A DNA stretch of 64,000 bases. It comes from Alphaproteobacteria bacterium. Lineage in GTDB: Bacteria; Pseudomonadota; Alphaproteobacteria; Micropepsales; Micropepsaceae. A program made the translations under genes and the position numbers. Positions 61,279 to 64,000 of this stretch are shown piece after piece (position 1 is the first letter of the stretch; every line of letters begins with the position of its first letter). The notes below the pieces were generated by a model. The model was not told where the DNA came from, ran no database searches, and saw only the letters and a list, made by a program, of their open reading frames with translations. The stretch is taken from NCBI GenBank assembly GCA_028871345.1, contig JAGWNK010000009.1, positions 1-64,000 of the forward strand, written 5' to 3'.

Positions 61279-62111
61279 AGAACCCGCGCAGCGGGGGGCT
61301 CCAACGACTGCAGGTCGATCTGCTCGACGCTGCCGGGGTCGATCGTTTCGCCGAGGAAAATTTCGCCGACGCGGGCAAAGCGGTCTGGCGCGTCGGTGAC
61401 GAGAAAGCGGTGCGGCTGCGCGCTGCCGGCGCTTTCCAGGTTTCGTTCCGCCAGCAGCCGCGCCACGGCTTCTGCGGTCGTCGCCGCGCTGTCGACCAGC
61501 GTCACGCCTTCGCCTGCCGCTTCGGCGATGACGCTCTGCAGCACGGGGAAATGCGTGCAGCCCAAGACCAGCGCGCGCGGTCGCGGCATGGTCGCCATCA
61601 GCGGATCGAGATAGCGGTGCGCCACCGCGCTGGCGATCGCTCCGTCGGTCAACCCTTCTTCCGCCATGGGCACGAACAGCGGACAAGCCTGCTGCACCAC
61701 CGGCGCCGTGCTGAGGCCGTGGATGGCGCGCACATAGGCGCCGCCCTTGACCGTACCCTCGGTGGCGATGACGGCGATGGGCCCCTGCGGCGCCGCCTCG
61801 AGCGCCGCGCGCGCCCCCGGCTCGATCACCCCGATCACCGGCAACGGCGCCAGGGCCTGCTGCAGGGCGTCCAGCGATACCGATGCGGTGTTGCAGGCAA
61901 TGACCAGCAGCTTGACGCCGCGTGCGGTCAGCGCCTGCGAGGCCTGCAAGGCGTAGCGGCGCACGGTGTCGGCGCTCTTGGTGCCGTACGGCAGGCGCGC
62001 CATGTCGCCCAGGTAGAGGAAGCGCTCCCTGGGTAGCCGGTGCGTCAACGCCCGCATGACCGTCAGCCCGCCCATGCCGGAATCGAAGATGCCGATCGGC
62101 AGGCTGTTCAT
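61266..62111 (-). CDS. murI: Glutamate racemase MurI
   Basis: 281 residues. [14 protein letters not shown] (Asp), IACNTASVS (first Cys) and LGCTHFPVL (second Cys, His). Provides D-glutamate for peptidoglycan. ATG 62111 overlaps the dapE stop (ATGA) and the region ahead has no Shine-Dalgarno, so it depends on coupling to dapE. Confidence 0.95.
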   Translation of the reverse strand: MNSLPIGIFDSGMGGLTVMRALTHRLPRERFLYLGDMARLPYGTKSADTVRRYALQASQALTARGVKLLVIACNTASVSLDALQQALAPLPVIGVIEPGARAALEAAPQGPIAVIATEGTVKGGAYVRAIHGLSTAPVVQQACPLFVPMAEEGLTDGAIASAVAHRYLDPLMATMPRPRALVLGCTHFPVLQSVIAEAAGEGVTLVDSAATTAEAVARLLAERNLESAGSAQPHRFLVTDAPDRFARVGEIFLGETIDPGSVEQIDLQSLEPPAARVLQGG

Positions 62112-63253
62112 CGTGGAGGGTTCGCGAAGTAGGTCTTGAGGATGGCTTCGTAGAGATCCACCAGGCGCAGGATGTCGGCGACCGGCGCGCATTCGTCCGC
62201 CTTGTGCATGGTGGCGTTGACGAGGCCCAGTTCGGCTACCGGGCACTGATCCTTGATGAAGCGGGCGTCGGATGTGCCGCCGCCGGTGGAGAGTTGCGGC
62301 AACTCGCCGGTGGCGCCGGCGACAACCTTCTGCAGGAGCTCCAGGAAGGGACCGGGCTGCGTGAGGAACGCCTCGCCGCTGACGCTCGGTTCAACCACGA
62401 TGGTGCAGGCCGTCTCCCTGGCCACGGCGGCAGCCTCGCTCTCGATCCGCCGGACAAGCGAGGCTGACGTGTGCAGGTCGTTGAAGCGGATATTGAGGGC
62501 GGCTCGCGCCTCCGCCGGTATGACGTTGGCCGCGGGATTGCCCACGTCGACGCTGGTGAATGCCAGCGTCGAGGGATCGAAATAGGCGGTGCCGTCGTCC
62601 AGCGTCAGGTCGTTGAGACGCGTCACGAGGACGGCCAGCGCTGGGATCGGGTTAAGCGCCCGCGCGGGATACGCGACATGGCCTTGCGTGCCCTGCACCG
62701 TCACCCGGAAAGTCACCGACCCACGCCGCCCCACCTTGATCGTGTCGCCGACGGCGGCGGCCGAACTGGGCTCGCCCACCACGCAATGGTCTATGCGTTC
62801 GCCATGTTCCTTCATCCAGGCAAGCACCTTGGTGGTGCCGTTGATCGCCTCACCCTCTTCATCCCCGGTGATGAGCAAGGCGATGGAACCTTCGATCGGT
62901 GCTTTGCGCAGGATGCGCTCTACCGCAGCGGTGAAAGCCGCTACTGCGCCCTTCATGTCGGCTGCGCCTCTGCCATAGAGCACGCCGTCGCGGATTTCCG
63001 CTTCGAACGGATCGCTGTGCCACAGATTTCTGTGCCCGGGCGGTACGACGTCCGCGTGCCCCGCGAAGCAAAACACCGGTGAACTCGTACCCAGTCGGGC
63101 ATACAGATTCTCGACGCCGCCGTAGGTCAGGCGATGGAGGCGAAAGCCGAGCGGCTTCAGGGCTGTCTCGATGACGCTCAGCGCCCCTTCGTCGTTTGGC
63201 GTAACCGAAGGGCAGCGAATCAGTGCCTGCGCGAGGGCGATGGGATCGACCAT
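62108..63253 (-). CDS. dapE: Succinyl-diaminopimelate desuccinylase
   Basis: 381 residues. Metal ligands: FAGHADVVPPG (His), GRGAADMKG (Asp), LITGDEEGEAINGT (catalytic and metal Glu), and ATMHKADECAPV (His). Peptidase M20 fold. Makes LL-diaminopimelate in the succinylase branch of lysine and cell wall synthesis. Encoded between dapD and murI. Confidence 0.96.
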   Translation of the reverse strand: MVDPIALAQALIRCPSVTPNDEGALSVIETALKPLGFRLHRLTYGGVENLYARLGTSSPVFCFAGHADVVPPGHRNLWHSDPFEAEIRDGVLYGRGAADMKGAVAAFTAAVERILRKAPIEGSIALLITGDEEGEAINGTTKVLAWMKEHGERIDHCVVGEPSSAAAVGDTIKVGRRGSVTFRVTVQGTQGHVAYPARALNPIPALAVLVTRLNDLTLDDGTAYFDPSTLAFTSVDVGNPAANVIPAEARAALNIRFNDLHTSASLVRRIESEAAAVARETACTIVVEPSVSGEAFLTQPGPFLELLQKVVAGATGELPQLSTGGGTSDARFIKDQCPVAELGLVNATMHKADECAPVADILRLVDLYEAILKTYFANPPR

Positions 63254-63309
63254 GGCGAGGGTTTAGGCTCGCCCCGTTTTCCGGTCAATCTGCGGCACCG
63301 GAAAGGACC

Positions 63310-64000
63310 TTAATCCCGCAAGAGTTCGTTGATCGACGTCTTGGCCCGAGTGCGTTCGTCGACCCGCTTGACGATCACCGCGCAGTAGAGCGCCGGCTTG
63401 CCATCACCGCCACCCACCGTCCCGGGGACCACAACCGAGTAGGGCGGGACGCGTCCATACAACACCTCGCCCGTCGTCCGGTCGACGATCTTGGTAGACT
63501 GCCCAAGATAGACGCCCATCGACAGCACCGAGCCTTTGCCGACAATGACGCCTTCGGCAACTTCCGATCGCGCCCCGATGAAGCAGTTGTCCTCGACGAT
63601 GGTGGGGCTTGCCTGCATGGGCTCAAGCACACCTCCGATTCCAGCTCCACCGGAGATGTGGCAATGCTTGCCGATCTGGGAGCATGAGCCGATGGTCGCC
63701 CAAGTGTCCACCATGGTGCCTTCGTCGACATAGGCGCCTAGGTTGACGAAACTCGGCATCAGCACGACGCCTTTGGCGACAAAGGCGGTGCGGCGCACGA
63801 CGCAGCCTGGTACGGCACGAAAGCCCGCAGCGCGAAACCTGGCGTCGTCCCAACCCGCAAATTTGGAATCGATCTTGTCCCACCACACGGCACTGGCGGG
63901 ACCTCCTTCGATGCGCCTCATGTCGTTGAGGCGGAATGAAAGAAGTACGGCCTTCTTCAGCCACTGGTTCACCTGCCAAGTGTCGCCGCGCTTCTCCGCG
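63310..64000 (-). CDS. dapD: Tetrahydrodipicolinate N-succinyltransferase, 5' cut
   Basis: Visible part about 230 of the usual ~280 residues; the N-terminus lies beyond the window edge. [24 protein letters not shown] near the cut, then left-handed beta-helix hexapeptide turns ([47 protein letters not shown]). Makes N-succinyl-2-amino-6-oxopimelate, two steps before DapE. An internal ATG at 63972 is not the start. Confidence 0.95.
   Translation of the reverse strand, partial: AEKRGDTWQVNQWLKKAVLLSFRLNDMRRIEGGPASAVWWDKIDSKFAGWDDARFRAAGFRAVPGCVVRRTAFVAKGVVLMPSFVNLGAYVDEGTMVDTWATIGSCSQIGKHCHISGGAGIGGVLEPMQASPTIVEDNCFIGARSEVAEGVIVGKGSVLSMGVYLGQSTKIVDRTTGEVLYGRVPPYSVVVPGTVGGGDGKPALYCAVIVKRVDERTRAKTSINELLRD

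Overview
The window looks like a high-GC alphaproteobacterial chromosome, possibly a relative of Rhizomicrobium, Caulobacterales or Rhizobiales; the genus is not resolved from sequence alone. The main evidence is a three-part PurL/PurQ/PurS enzyme beside a DUF1476 (ATPase zeta inhibitor) gene, a CycM-kdsB-pheA neighbourhood, a def-fmt-truA-(murI)-dapE-dapD cluster, eukaryote-like NADP isocitrate dehydrogenase, ffs just upstream of dnaX, and PAS_5-family sensors.

Left accessory part (1-7.5 kb). A mobilisation remnant carries an oriT with an RSF1010-type nick core (116-127), a MobQ TraA relaxase/helicase, a DUF6118 protein and a beta-class DNA methyltransferase broken by one in-frame TGA. Next come two PAS_5 proteins, a PilZ protein and two small XRE regulators. 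One XRE regulator has a 19-bp palindromic operator in front of it.

Core part (7.7-47 kb). Purine genes purC, purS, a secreted DUF2059 protein, purQ and purL are transcribed leftward, and purB lies further on behind an ABC transporter whose fused ATPase has degenerate catalytic motifs. Other core genes are radC, map, trmJ, icd, kdsB, pheA, cytochromes c (one tetrahaem), a TAXI binding protein, an M17 peptidase, a PLP aminotransferase, a GhrA-like dehydrogenase and a tannase-family esterase. Several small secreted or membrane proteins are unassigned.

Second accessory island (47.7-50.65 kb). It holds an AAA/DUF4143 ATPase, a HigBA-type toxin-antitoxin pair with a clear promoter/operator, and a decayed tyrosine recombinase. 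Three copies of a palindrome ending in ATTCTGTTCAC sit at its module boundaries.

Right core part (51-64 kb). nudC, an unlisted 30-residue membrane peptide, an array of SRP RNA-like units ending in the canonical ffs, dnaX, recR, a pseudo-receiver protein, rmuC, def, fmt, truA, murI, dapE and dapD (cut by the window end). The array is the most unusual item: two full 155-bp units and one partial unit precede ffs. They keep the promoter-like box, the 5' arm and the GGTCAGGTCC motif, but the Ffh-binding 3' strand is replaced by a GC-rich hairpin.

A family of palindromic repeats (CCTCCCC-TTG-GGGGAGG hairpins with GCGAAGCG- or GAATTC-type inner arms) is scattered between genes. One copy lies in frame inside dnaX and another appears to supply the fmt ribosome binding site.
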